Source: Amoebidium appalachense
Taxonomy: Eukaryota > Ichthyosporea
Assembly (NCBI GenBank): GCA_963693365.1
Contig: CAVNZM010000002.1
Span: 5,828,001-5,892,000, forward strand
Length of the DNA: 64,000 nucleotides
Direction of reading: 5' to 3'
Of the stretch, positions 1 to 17,047 are shown in pieces (position 1 is the stretch's first letter; each line of letters opens with the position of its first letter). A program made the translations under genes and the position numbers. A model generated the notes under the pieces. It saw nothing but the letters and a program-made list of their open reading frames with translations, had not been told where the DNA came from and searched no databases.

Positions 1-16
1 AGGAACAGCTCCTCTT

Positions 17-205
17 TGCAGGTTTTGAGGGGAGGGAGGGAGGGGAAAGGAGGGGAGAAGGAAGGGAGGGAGGGAGGGAGGGGGGGGGGGGAGGGAGGGA
101 GGGAGGGAGGGAGGGAGGGAGGGAGGGAGGGAGGGAGGGAGGGAGGGAGGGAGGGAGGGAGGGAGGGGAGGGAGGGAGGGAGGGAGGGAGGGAGAGAGGT
201 AAACA
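17..205. repeat. (GGGA)n purine tract in a VAC8 intron
   Basis: An almost pure GGGA/GGAGG microsatellite, pyrimidine-rich on the VAC8 coding strand. It lies in the intron left of the exon ending at 486. The interval 206-485 holds unique sequence in which I see no exon. Confidence 0.9.
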
Positions 206-485
206 AAGTAGGGTGTCAGGAGACCCACATATTCACGTATCGTCTACACTGCAGCTTGCAACAAAGCCAGTGTGCTTTTCATGATTTTTTTGGGTATGAG
301 TTGTAGTCCTTGTGCGCTCGGTGTGCATTACGTGGATACTCATTCTCACAGCTGCACTGCACGAACGTGTATACCGGTATACAGGCACGAGCTGATCGTA
401 TGTGTAAATAATTTTCGAGTAATGGGCTATGGGCCTTAGATATCTTTGCCGGTGTGAAAGGCGAGAGGTTATGGGTCTCACGTAC

Positions 486-3338
<2,853 letters not shown>

Positions 3339-4667
3339 CCTTCCACAAAGAATATCGGCCTGGGAGGATGATGTGTTGCTACAAAAACCTGAACGGATGT
3401 GGGATATGGGGTGTGTACGAGGAAAATATTGTGTTATGGAAAACCCCTGAAAGAAAAAGAAGGGTGCCTCTCCGTGAGCGTCTGTATTTATTTTTGTTCT
3501 CTTCTGTGCATTTGCTCTGAACAGAGCTCCTATCCTTCACAGGGTGCCTGCAGGTGTTTGGTCGTAAATTTTGACGTTTCGCCCGGATCTCAAACTCGTC
3601 GCCCTCCAATTGGCGCTTACAACATTCTTGTCAGAAGATCCTCGTGAGACTGTACATATTGGACCAGGTGATGTAGAATAATCACTGTACGGTGAATCTC
3701 TCTCGAGCCAAAAGCGACGGCCACAAGGTAGCACGCGGACGCAGTCTAGTCTCTTCCGAGAGAGAACGCTTTGTCCGCATCGCACGCTTCGTGGCGTGCA
3801 CGGTGAGGTCTGGGGCACAAAGTCCCAGAAAATGTAGAAAAAGAATTATAATTTCCCCCCATCAAATTCTAAGTATTCCAACGCGATCAAAGGCAACTGA
3901 TGTGCCAAGGATTATTTTTCCAGAACCCTGTGATCTGACATGCCGGGTGTTGGAGGAGCCCTTACTATGTGACACGTGTTTCCGCTAAAAATAGCTGTGG
4001 TAATTATGCGAACAAAAAATCACAAAACAGAATTCACTCAAACAGCTGTTCTCTATGTGCAATGGAAGCCACGTAGCAATAGACCCAAGAGATCCGATGT
4101 CGAACTCGAAATTCAAGGTGATCAACTCCAGCCAACAGGAATGCTACTTCCCCGTGTTACTGAATGAGGGTCTAGAGCAACAGAAAGAAGAATTTTTAAA
4201 AAAACATTTACAGGTGAACGTGAAACAGAGTTGTGCACTGTGGTATATTAAGATAACCTTTTCTATCATGTAAAGACTTGACTTATTTTCACTTCCCTTT
4301 TTGTGTGCAACTAAGTTGTGCAACTCGAGGCAACTGTCGCTTCGTTTCACCCTGAGTCTACTTGTCTGCCAACGTCGCGTTATCAGTTGTGATCTATTGG
4401 TTTATGTTTTCTCCGTAGAATTATTTGATTGGCTTAAATCGCATTGTTTTCTCCATTTCATTTGCTTAGAGAGCATCACAACCCCACCAATCAGAGGAGG
4501 CCGTGGTTAGGTGAGTTGCATTCCTGTTTTTTCCTAACGTTGAGCACGTGTATGCTAATGCGTGCACACACAAAACTGTGGTCAACAGTCAGTTATCAGT
4601 GCACACGTGTAGCTAGTGGTGTTTTATTTTTTTAATTTTTTTTATTTTGCAAAGCATCAAAACAATA
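3339..4667. promoter_or_regulatory. Shared upstream region between VAC8 and UTP25
   Basis: A divergent intergenic region of about 1.3 kb with near-normal complexity, unlike the introns. CCAAT-type elements occur near 4395 (ATTGG), 4430 (ATTGG) and 4485 (CCAATCAG), within 300 bases of the UTP25 ATG. A T-rich stretch (4620-4650) directly precedes that ATG. No other gene is visible here. Confidence 0.5.
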
Positions 4668-5663
4668 ATGGGACGCGGAGGTGGTAGAGGGGGTAGAGGC
4701 GGTGGGAGGGGTGGGAGAGGGGGTAGGGGTAGGAGCGGGGGTGGTGGCGGGGGGAGGGGGCACAAGAGAAGTGCGCCGGGGGGCAGGTCAGGACAGTCAC
4801 AGCCAATCAAGTTAACAAGGAAGGAGAGGGAGCACCTGAGCGACTTTGGGGAGCAACACCCTGTGAAGGATTTCAATTTCGATGATGTTGTGGAGGCAAG
4901 TGAAGACGAAGACGAGAGAATAGTGAATAGAAGTGGGGAGGAGAGTGGTTCGCAAGGGGAGGAGGAGGAGGAGGAGGAGGAGGAGGAGAGTGCGTATAAC
5001 AAGCTGCTTGGTTCACTGCACATAACGGGGAAGGCTGCTGAGTTGCTCAAAAAAAGAAAGAGGGAACAAGAGGGGAGGGAGGAGGACGACGTGGATAGTG
5101 AGGCTGGAGAGGGAGAGGGGGCAGAGGAAGAGGCAGAGGTGATTGTTGGCGAGAACGGGGAGTTGTTAGATGATAGTGACGATGAGGGGCAAGATTCTAA
5201 TGAGGAAGAAGGAGAAGGGCAGAACGAGAGTGAAAATGAGGAAGCCGGGGAGGAGGATCAGGAGGATGAGGTAGAGGAGGACGAGGAGGCAAGCCGGCCC
5301 AAGTTGATGAGCAAGGTATGTTGCCCGTCGGCATACGCGCTATTGTGCTCTGCAGCTAATTATTCTGTTTCTATACTTATGCTCTGTATAACCACCGGAA
5401 GACTAGCCCTTATCGTTTTATCTCTCTAAGATTTGTATGTGTATGTGTGTGTGTTGGGGGGGGGGGGGGAGGGGGGAAGGGGCTGAATTTGGGGCTAAAT
5501 AACCTGGCTTATCTGGAAGGGGCTGAATTTGGGGCTGAATAACCTGGCTTATCTGCCCCCCCCCCCCCCCCCCCCTCCCCCCGTCGCCCCCCCCCCCCAA
5601 AAAAGAAAAAAAATACTCCCTTACCTGTTCCCCTTGGCACCAACAAACTCGGCCTGTGTGTAT

Positions 5664-5694
<31 letters not shown>

Positions 5695-8277
5695 GGGAGG
5701 GGGGGGGGGGGGGGGGGGGAGGTTCCCCCCTCCCACCGGCTGATTTTTTTTTTTTTCTTTTTTTTTTTGGGGGGGGGGGGGTTGGAGGGGAGGGGGGGGG
5801 GGGGAGGGGGGGGGGGGGCTTCCCCCTTCCCACCGGCCGACACCAAAGGGAATGGCGGAAGGTGTTTTTTTTGGGGGGGGGGGGGTTTGGGTGGGGGTGG
5901 GGGGTGGGGGGAGGCGGGGAGGCGGGAGGGGGGAGGGGGGCATTTATCTCTGTTCTTTATTTGTGTGCCCTTTGTGCAAAATTTGTGATGTGTGGTCCGT
6001 CGTGTGTCCACATTGTATTCTTTTGTTCCTTTTTTAAACCTTTCACCCACTACCCACTCCTCTGCTCCCCTGCCTCCCTGATGTAGCTTCTCCCTTCCTC
6101 CATACGGGTCGACCTACTTTCTTATTCCGGAGTTTCCCGTCCTCCGCTCCCAACCACCTTCACCCCCTTCACCCCCCCCCCCCCCCCCCCCCCCCCCCTC
6201 TCCCGGGGGGCCCGGGGGGCCCCCCTCCCTCCCTTTCCTCTCTCCCTCTCTCCCTCCCTCCATCTCCCTCTTCTCTCCTTTCAACCAAAATCTCTCTGCT
6301 TTCCCTTGTGTGAGCCTTGGAATCTGGGGCTTTGAAGTAGCACTCTCCCTCTGGCTTGGGTTGCTCTGTTTGTGAATGCTTGTTCATGTTTGATGCATTT
6401 TTTTTTGGATTATATTTGCCTGCTTCATCTCCGGTTACCAACTGAAGGCTGTCTGTTTCTTGTTTGGGGAGGTTTGAAGGATTTGTCTAACGGGGTGTGG
6501 GGTCGATTAAAATGTGTGTGCGCGTGTGTGTTGCGTGCGGGAGCGACAACATGTATGAAAGTTTCTGATGCTCGACATCATGTCATGTGCAAGGCCTGAG
6601 GGTTCACGTTGTATGGTGCTAACATCTGAATCTATGCCCAGGGTAAAGAGAACGTGCAAGCACAGAACCAGGAAAAGACAAAGAGGAAGAAGGGGAAGGC
6701 ATCTGAATCGTCAGAGGTTGAGGAGGAGGAGGCAGGGGCAGACAGTGACGATGAGACTGACAAGCGGGGAGGTGTGTGTGTGAGTCTGTGTGTGTGTGTG
6801 TGTGTTGGGGGGGGGGGGGGGAGGGGGGGGGGGGCGAGCGGGAGGGGTGGGGGGAGAGAGAGGGTGGGTTGTTTTAAGATTACTCGCAGGGGGAAGCGGA
6901 TATGTCGACATTGTTTTTGTGGGATTTGTACCCCCACGCAGGGAAGAAAGCGCGGCGGGGGGGGGGGGGGGGGGGGGGGGAGAGGAAGGGAGGGAGGGGG
7001 GGGGGGGGGAGGAGGGGCAAAGCTGGCGATCTGTGTGCATGCTTGTGTATTAGAGCATGATGGCAGGTGTTACCCTATCAAAATTAGCCAAATATTTACG
7101 TGCCCTTTTTGGCAGGTGGCTAACCATAGGAGGTTAGTTTTGTCACCGGAAAACGTTTTTGGCTGCAGCGCTGCCGCAGGACTACTATTTCTACAAAACA
7201 AAATAGTAAAAATATAAGCTTTCAGGAAACATATGTTTTACGACCGAAAAAGCGCTTCGTAGGGATGATAACATCGCTACAAACTCAGCCAGTACGAAAA
7301 ACCATTTTGCTGTGTGTTAGGGGTTTTGCCCCCTCTGTGTGGAAGGTTGTGTGTGCGTGATGTTTTCCTCCGAGCTATTTCAGATACTGGCCCCATGTCG
7401 GTCTCTTGTGGCTATGTATCCAAAATGTGATGTGCGTTCCCGTTGGCAAGTTTTGTTTTTTTGCAGTGTTTGGGAGCTATGAAGAACTTGCGCGGAAGTC
7501 TAATGAAAGCTTCTGATTGACAAGTAAGGAACATGCTATTTTTCGAGTTGAGTTTAGTGAGGGGCTGGGGGGGGGGGGGGGGGGGAGAAGTTTCTATTTC
7601 TTTTCGTAACTACTCAGTTGTTTCCGCAGGTGGGGACATTTTCAACACTCACTTCTTTACAACGCCAAGTAAAAAGGCAAGAACCCTTCTCCCCGCCCCC
7701 CTAAAGCTTCCCCCAAAGCAATGGGTGATACCATATTTCCGGCTGACATCCGGGGGCATAGCTTTCCGTTCGAAGACGATAAAGTTCCGCCCTAGTAAGC
7801 GTGTTACTACCCTGCGGCGTGGGTCAAATCTCATATTTTCCCCTCTGATTACGAATTCTGTGGCCTTCGGGACTTAATTCTTTTCAGCTGGTGTAGTATG
7901 TTAGCCAGGGAAGTATCGACTTAGGTATCGACGGGGGAGCTTCCTAGAAGCCCCGTCTCCTGAGTTCCTATCTATATTTTTCTTGCTTCTGCTTACTGCT
8001 GCAACTTTAACCCCCGGCCTTTCCCACTGCCCTTGCCTGCATAAGCAACCCTGCTCGTCTCTGATCAAGACGGGTGACCTACTCATGTTCAAGTGAAACA
8101 GTATCTGAGTTGGGTTTCGTTAACGAGGGGAATAGGTCGAAACTCGGGTACTGTGGATGACGTGGGCCCCCCTGAGGATGGGCTCTGCTTATTATGCATA
8201 CTCTTTATGTATGGCTTGCATTCTGCATCGTGTTATCCGTTTGTTCTTGTGTACTTCGTACTTTTTGACGCATTCAA

Positions 8278-8311
<34 letters not shown>

Positions 8312-9967
8312 TTTTTTGTTGTTTTTACTTTCGGGGTTTTTTTTTTGCTTTTGTGACATTTTGTGGTTTGTCTTTTGGCCTTTTGGTAAGAATCCTGCAT
8401 TTCGATCAATCTGACACTACATGACGCAAAATCTCACCCCCCCCCCCCCCCCCCCCCTCCCCTCCTCTTTCATCCTATTTTGGTAGTCTGGGATTTCTAT
8501 TCTACATTTTGTTTCTGTTCATGTTTTGTGAAACTGCACGGCCATAGGCTTTCTTGTTCTGCCGGTTTCAAGAAACGCGTAATGAACCTATCACACACTC
8601 TGCTGCAGATCACAGTCTTTCAAAGCTCTAGCACGTGATAACGTCATTTCTCCATTGGCTGCAGATCGACGTTGATCAAAAGGACCAATGGCAGCCCTCA
8701 GGCAGCAACGCACTGGGCCAGCACGTGGCACTCAGCCACGTGGCTGCGGATGACGGGCCTATGACGTCACTGCAGGATTTGAAGGTGTGTAGTGAATAGA
8801 AGAGAGCTGTTAGTATTAGGCAGCCAGTAGTGAAGGCAGCATATTGCGGCACTTGTGGCTGTTTTGCAGTTTTTGGATGGTTGGCAGGGGGGGATAGGGG
8901 AGATGATGGATAGGGTGGCAAGTCAAGGTTAATGATGCGCCGGTGTCGGATATGGAGTAAGGAGAAGGAGTCTCTCCTGAGGTGTTCACGGGGTCAGGTG
9001 CGGCGTGTATGTGCTTGAGTTTAAAAGTGATGTGGTGGTGGTGGTGGTGGGGGAGGGGGGGGGGGGGGGGGGGGGGGGCGGGAGAGAGGAGGGGGCGGGG
9101 GGGGGGGGGGGGGGGGGGGGGGATGGGGGGAGGGGGGAGGGAGGAAAGGGATGCAGCCTCATTGATCTATGCTCGTCCGCATGCCTGCAGGAGCATGTGT
9201 ACGAGCCCGAGCATGCACTAAGGGGCGCACATCCACCAAATACACACACACACATCGAAATACAAGCGCACACACACATACATGCACATAAATACATGTA
9301 CACACCCAAATACACACGTGCACACACATCCACACACCACAACAACACGCACGCGCACCCACACACCCTCACACGCCCGCAGAACACATACGCAGCACAC
9401 ACCCACACACACACACACATGCTTACCCGAACACCATCCCCATTGCAGATAAAGGGGAGGCTGCAGACCCAATGGAAAGCACTCACACACCAGGAGGAGG
9501 GCAAGGAGGAATTTACCCCCCTCCAGGTGGAACTGCTGAGCCACATTGCACGCTACCATGACGTGCTCTATCCACTGCGCACCCATGCCACGTCTGAGGA
9601 GATCATGCAGGCGTACTGTTTGCATGCACTCAACCACGTGTACAAGTGGGTGGCCCTGTGTGCACGTGCAACATTTCTAGCTTTATCTCTCTCTCTCTCT
9701 CTCTTTCTCCCCCCCCCCCCCCCCCCTCCTTCGATCTCCGTCTGCACCTCTCCCTCTCTCTCTTCTCCCCCCCCCTCTCTCCACTTCTCTCTAGCTTATA
9801 CTCTCTTTCTTCTACTCCCTCGCCCCTATTTCCCTCGCTCTCCCTCTCCCGCACTCCCTCGCTTTCTCTCTCCCCTACTCTTGCAAACGAACACACACAC
9901 ACTATAACACCTGCAAAGGCACACACAGCACACGCATGCGCACGCGCACACACACACGCACACACAC

Positions 9968-10004
<37 letters not shown>

Positions 10005-10384
10005 CGCATGCGCACGCGCACGCGCACGCACGCGCACACACACACACACACTTCAGCATGCAAGCACACACACACACACACATTCACACATGCTAAGGTA
10101 CACACACATGCAAAGATGCACGTTCTGTTGCTTCCCCCCCCCCCCTCCCCCCGCGGGGCCAAAGGCGTGGTTGTTGTACCACACACGAGAATCGAACCCT
10201 ATCGTTTTGTGGAGGCATAGGACCCCCCCTGTCATGTGCCCTGTTTTATTGTCCTGTTTGTCTTTTCTCTTTGCTTTCTCTCCTCCATTTTTTTTTACGG
10301 TTTTATTTCGGGTTGTTGATCTTTGTGACTTTTCGTGTTTTTTTGGTTTCTGTCTCCTCCTCTGCATTTCCGGCCCTTCCATTC

Positions 10385-10429
<45 letters not shown>

Positions 10430-10718
10430 ACTTCCCCGGACCGCCTTTGGCCTTTCCTCGCCACATCGTGAAAGAATCTGTGTGCGTGTACCTACCTTCA
10501 GCATGGTTATAACCGCATGCATGAGTAGATAGACACAGGATTCCTACTCCTGTATGGCTCGGTTGGGTCTATTAAAAGGCCACACATGCGGGTTAAGGCT
10601 ACAGGGTTAAGCCATTGCGCGCGAGCGCGCGCACACACACACACACACACGGACACAGGGACACATACAAGAAGGGCCAGCTTATAGAGTTATTTTCCTT
10701 GGGCGGGGGTGGGAAAAT

Positions 10719-10750
<32 letters not shown>

Positions 10751-12115
10751 GGGGGGGAGGAGAGGGGGGGGGGGGGAGGGGGAGGAGAGGGGGGGGCTGT
10801 TGCATGGATTCCCAGGGCACATATTCTCAAACATTCTCTCAGTACAAGTGAGCAGCCTTATGTCTGTGATATTCTCTGACAGCAACCTTCACAGGACACG
10901 TACCCGAGTATTGAAAAACAGCGAAAGAATACGACAGGCACATGCAGAAGGAAAAGACATTGGGTAAATGCCCCCCCCCCCCCCCCCCCCCTCCCCTCCC
11001 CCCCCTCTCTCTCTCTCAAAAAAAAAAAAGGGGGGGGGGGGGGGGGTAGGGGATGGGACAAGAAAAGACAAGAAAGAAAACGACGGGAAGCCACCCCCCC
11101 CCCCCACCCCCCCGAGGGGTGGATTGAGAGGGGGTTAAGGGCAAGCTGCCCCCACCCGGGGGGGGGGGGGGGGGGGGGGGGGGGAGACTATTACAATTGT
11201 GAGGACGATGTCCGGAAGACGACGCGATAACAACATCTGTAACAAAAATAATAACAATAATATTAAAAATAATAACAATAATAATAGTGATAACAACAAC
11301 AACAATAACAATAACAACAATACTAACACTTGTATTCATAATGTAATAATAGTAAGTTATATCGACAAACACAATAAGAACAACATCAGCAATAATACTA
11401 ATGATAACAGTAATGGTGGTTCGTTATAAATAAAATACAAAGAGGTAAACTAAACATACGTGGCCGCCCTCTGAAACGGTTGGTAAGTTGACAGAGCCCG
11501 TAGTGTAGGAGCCATAGGGGCTAATATCGCAAAGCAGTATTTATGAACCCCCCAAACATTTTCACGCTTGGTTTTTTTTCATTTCTGAGGATCGACAGTG
11601 ACATGATTTTCCCCCAATCAGGGAGGTGCAAGACCAGGGGTTCACCCGGCCCAAGGTTCTGATGCTTCTCCCATTCCGAAACACCGGCCAAAAGGCAATC
11701 AACACCATACTGGCCCTGGCTGGCGGTGGATCGGTAGGTGACCAATCAATCACTGCCCCCATACCACCATCTATCAACCAGCCATTTAACCCAATCCCCT
11801 CCCCCCCCCCCACCCCAACACACACACACACACACAAACCACCACCGCATTCCTCCCTCTCTCAACCAGCTTTCCCTTGCAATGGGAGACAAACTCCCTT
11901 ATTCACGGTAGTGATTTTGTGGTTGATCTTCTTGACGTGTGTTTTGTGATCGTGGGTGTGAGTAAAGGTATTTTTATGTTTGAGTGGGTGGGTAGGTGGG
12001 CGGGTGAGTGGCGGGGGGGGGGGGGGGGGGGTAGGTACAAATTTTGCCTCTGTGGAAGGGTGTGTGATATGTTCTTCGTCTTCTTCCTCTTTTTTTCGGT
12101 TGTGTGTGTGGTGGT

Positions 12116-12179
<64 letters not shown>

Positions 12180-12191
12180 GGTGTGTGTGTG

Positions 12192-12240
<49 letters not shown>

Positions 12241-12365
12241 GGGTGACCAGAGTGGCTGTGAAATAGGATATTTTGTGTATGAGGTTGAGTGAGGGTTGTA
12301 CACATGTTTTTGTCGGTCTAGTTTTTTTCTTTTTCTTTTCTTCTCCGTTTGTGTGTGTTTTTGGT

Positions 12366-12436
<71 letters not shown>

Positions 12437-12555
12437 GGCCTGAGAGCCTATTGAATCGAATATTATGTGTATGAGGGGGAGTGGGGGGTGTACACATTTT
12501 TGTCTGTCGAGTGTTGTTTGTTTCTTCCCTTTTCTTTCCTTTTTTGTGGTGTGTT

Positions 12556-12600
<45 letters not shown>

Positions 12601-13910
12601 CTTTTCTGACGATTGCATGGTGATGGCCCTCTCCAGGCCGTGGTGCACAACCGGAAGCGATTTGATGAGCAGTTTGGTGCCGAGGAGGAAGAAGATGATG
12701 CAGACAGGGCACACAGGCCAGGTACGTGGGTGGGTGTGGGTGGGTGGGGGCTGCAGGCGCACAGGGACAGGCGCGGGAGGGGGTAGGGGTGGGTGTGCGG
12801 GTGTGTGGGTGTGTCTGGGTGTGTGGGTGCATGAGTGCGTGGGTGGGTGTGTGCGTGCGTGCGCGCGCACACCAGCGTGTGTGCGTGCGCATGTGTGCAT
12901 GTGTGTGTGTGCCTGCGTGCGTGTGAATGTTTGTGTATACGTGTTTGTGCGTGTGCTTGCATGGTTCCACATATTTACGTGCTTCGGAGAGGTGTGTTTT
13001 TGTTTTCTATATTGTTTTTGTTATCGTATTCCTTCTTGCGTTTCTTTTGTTCTCTTTTTTTTAATTTTTTTGATGGGGGAAAGGGAGGGGGAGATGAGGC
13101 TATGTAAGCTGCCTGATAAGTATAATGTGTGGTGTAGATGTTGGGTTTGATGGTTTTCTTGTTGACTCGCATAGATGCAAGCCTGGGATTCGAACTTGTC
13201 TAGCTTGAGGTCTGGATTGGACTGGGGGCAGGGGGGGGGGGGGGGGGGATGGGGGACTCCTTTACTTTTAAGAGGGGTGGAGGGAGGGGAGAGGGGGGAA
13301 GGGGGGAGGGTTGCCCTAGAATGACAATGCTCTTTAGGCACTTTAAAAAATACTACACACCTTTCGTTCTGTCGTACAGGCCGGGTTGTGCGTTCTTGAC
13401 TGATAACTCAATCCCCTGCCCTCTTTTCTCACCTTTACCTTTTTATTTTCCCGCTGCTGTGTCCCCAATAATCGATTTTCTCCTCTTCACTCTGGCAGCT
13501 ACACACAGATACCAACGACTACATGTGCGTGCGCGCGCACACACACACACGCAGTCCCATGCACGCACACATGCACGCACGTGTACACACCCACCCACAC
13601 CCACCCACACACACATTCTCTCTAACGCACCCTCGCTTCGCTCTCTCTCACAATCACTCACTCACAGAGGACTACAACCATATATTTGATGGCAACATTG
13701 ATGATTGCTTCACCATGGGTATTTCATTCTCCAGAAAGGCACGTGTTTGCACATGTATGTGTACACGTGTAGTAGGATGTGCATGCCGCAGCTCGCACAG
13801 GGATTTCTTGCTGTGTGTGCACGTGTAGGTCTGTGTGTTTGCCTTCGTATGTGTACGTGCGTGTGTGTGTGTGTGTATGTGTGTATGCACAAGTGTGTGT
13901 GTGTGTGTGA

Positions 13911-13955
<45 letters not shown>

Positions 13956-15747
13956 GTGTGTGTGTGTGCATGTGTCACGGGTGCGTGCGTGCGTGTATAG
14001 AGTACAAGGTTCATACACACACCTATGTTGCCTATGCAACGTTTCCGGCACACTCTGGGTTGATGGTGTTTCTCGTGTTTGTAAGCAACTAATCCTGTAT
14101 GTTGTTGGGTTGGTGTGTGCCATTGGTGAGTGTTGTTTTTGCCATCGGATTGTCTTGGACATGAAGCCGACGATGACATAGTGTGTGGGTGGGGTTACCC
14201 CGGGGGGGAGGGGGGGAGGGGGGGGGGGGGGGGGAGTGGGGTCTTAGTTCCCACCGATCTAATAATGAGTTTTTATAAATGAACAACAATTTGGTGTGTG
14301 TGTGCTTCGGGGAAAGGAGGGGAGGGGATGGGAGGGGGGGGGGGGGGGGGGGGGGAGGGGGGGGAGGGGGGGGGGGGGGGGGGGGGCTGGGATCTATGAT
14401 ATGGTTGTGTATGTGCCGACAAGCTTTTGGAAAGCTCCTGTGGATTTCTGGGTGGGGTTAACAATCTGACTTCGGACCATGTGCTTCAGGAGGTCAAGCT
14501 GTACTCGAGTCTGTATCGGTCTGACATCATCGTTGCTTCCCCCCTGGGCCTGCGCATGCTCATCGGGACAAATGGGTACGAGCACGTGTTCGTGTGTTTG
14601 TGTGTGCAAATGGTGCATGTACGTTGATGTGTACACGTGTGCCTGCATGTGCAGCTGCGTACTTACGCATGAGTGCCGGGTTCCAACCGTGCGTGCGTGA
14701 GCCTTGGTGAATTTGGGCGAATAGGTGCTGGTAGTTCTGTGTTGGGGGGCGTCGGTGGTGTGTTGCTTGTGTGCGTCCATTTTTTTTCTCTTTTTCTTCT
14801 TCTTTTTTTTCCCCCTATTCTTTTCTTTTTTTTGGCTGACGGGGCTGTGATTGAGGGACGGTTGCGCGATAGAGATTCGTATGCTTGGAAAGGGGGGAAT
14901 GGGAATGGGGGAAGAGGGGACCCTCCTGGGATGAGGCGGTGGCTTTAGCCAGTATGGTGCGGTGTGAGAATCGTTTTTAATAGGAAGAAGGGCAAGAGCG
15001 ACGAAATGCTTTGTTTACACCGTGGTTGTTCTGGGAAGAGGGGAAAGAAGTGGGTGAGAAATTTGACCAGGGGGGTTGGGTGTGTTTGATGTTTAACGAA
15101 ACCTCAAACATCAAAGTCAAGCCTCTCCTCTCCATTATAGATGAACGTGCACAAAGAGACATCGAGGGAGAGATTTGTGTTTGTGGTAGAGGACGGACAG
15201 GGGAGAGATGGGGTAGGGGAGGAAGGGGTTGGCGCAGTAAAGGAGATCAGACAACCGAAGGACCAAGCAGATCATTTGCAACAAGCTTGTACCTCCCCTG
15301 ATCCCTCACCCCCTCCTCCCCCCCCTCCCCCCCCCCCCCCCCCCCCCCGGCCCCCCCCTCGCTATCTCCCTTCTTCGCACATTACAAACCCACATGGACA
15401 CTCACATGCACGTACACTTTCCACATGCTCGGGCATGCACGCTCGCGAACACACACACACACACGTGCACGCACGCACGCACGCACATATGCACGCACGC
15501 ACGTGCACACGCGCACGCGCACACACATGCACACGCACACACACATCACACACACACACACACATACAGGGATAAGAAGTACGACTACGACTTTCTTTCT
15601 TCAATTGAGGTTGTGGTGATGGACCAGGTGGACATCTTTTTGATGCAGAACTGGGAGCACCTGACGGTCAGTGTGTGTGTGTCTGTGTGTGCGTGCGTGC
15701 GTGAGTGCGTGCGTGTGTGCGTGTGTGTGCGTTTGTGCGTGTGTGTG

Positions 15748-15790
<43 letters not shown>

Positions 15791-16120
15791 ATGCGTGCAT
15801 GCGTGCGTGCGTGTGTGTGTGTGTGCGTGTGTGCGTGCGTGCACGCGTGTGTACATACACCTACACAGATTACCAGCACCATCACCCGCACCAATTGTTT
15901 CTTGTGTGTAGGCACATGTGTCGGTGTTGGTGTGGCTGGGTGTGTTTTGTGTGTATGTGGTTGTGGCATTGATTATGTGCCTAGGCGTATGAGTGCTCTC
16001 TGTGGTTGGGTGGGTGGGGAGCTGTGAGGGAACCTATGTGTGGGTATTAGTGAATGTGTGTTTGTGTGTGTGTGTGTTTTTGGGGATTGAGTGTGTGTGT
16101 GTGTGGAGAGTCGGTGCGTG

Positions 16121-16152
<32 letters not shown>

Positions 16153-17008
16153 GGGGGGGGGGGGAGGGGGGGGGGGGGGGGGGGAGGGGGGTTGAAGGGG
16201 AGATGTGCGTGCGTGTGTGTGTTCCGGGGGGAGGGGGGGGGGGGGGGGGGGAGGGCAGGCGGACGTGGGTGAGTGGATGGCTTGTCTTCTTTTCCTTTTT
16301 CTCCCCTCCCCCCCCCCCCCCCCCTCACCGGGGGGGGGGGGGGGGGGGGGGGGAATATGTGGTATGTATGTTTACCATACCCTTGTTGATATGTGAGAAA
16401 GACGGTGAGTGTATTATGTGTGGGTGGGGCCTCTCGTTGTGCTAGGTATGGTTGTGCCCCGCGTGTGTTTCAACTTGGTGGGAATGCCTACATACTCACA
16501 CATTCGCCCACTCACACTCACACTCGCACTTATACTCTTTCATTTACTCATTGACACAGCACATTTTCGAGCATCTCAATCTTCAGCCCAAGGAATCACA
16601 TGATACAGACATCTCCCGTCTTCGTCCCTGGTACACCGACCTACTGTAAGTGCTTTGCCCCCCCCCCCCCCCCTCTTTCTGGTGACTGGCTCTGTTCAAG
16701 TGTCTTCCGCCTGCACGATTAACGTTTGCTTTCGGGGTGTTCAATATTGCGACGTTTTTTAGTTTGTCCTTTGGTGTCTCCTCATCCCTCTAACACATAC
16801 CTCCCCATCCCCCCCCCCCCCCCCCCCCATCCCCTCCGGGCCAAAACTTGGGTACCGTGGATGACGTGCGTCCCCGTCCCCCCCCCCCCCCCCCCTTCCC
16901 CCCGCCCCCTGAGGACGGGCTCTGCTTATTATGCATATTCTTTATGTGTGGTTCGCACTCTGCATCGTGTTGACCGTTGTTTACGTGTACTTCGTACTTA
17001 ATAGCATA

Positions 17009-17047
<39 letters not shown>

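Noticed and set aside
3689-3990. Open frame in the VAC8-UTP25 spacer
   Set aside because: No conserved motif, splice context or codon bias. The region is better explained as the shared upstream region.
4647-4667. Upstream TTG start for UTP25
   Set aside because: Eukaryotic initiation at the ATG at 4668 is simpler and gives the family-like MGRGG start.
13165-13235. tRNA-like motif (GGATTCGAAC)
   Set aside because: No acceptor or anticodon stem could be paired around it on either strand.
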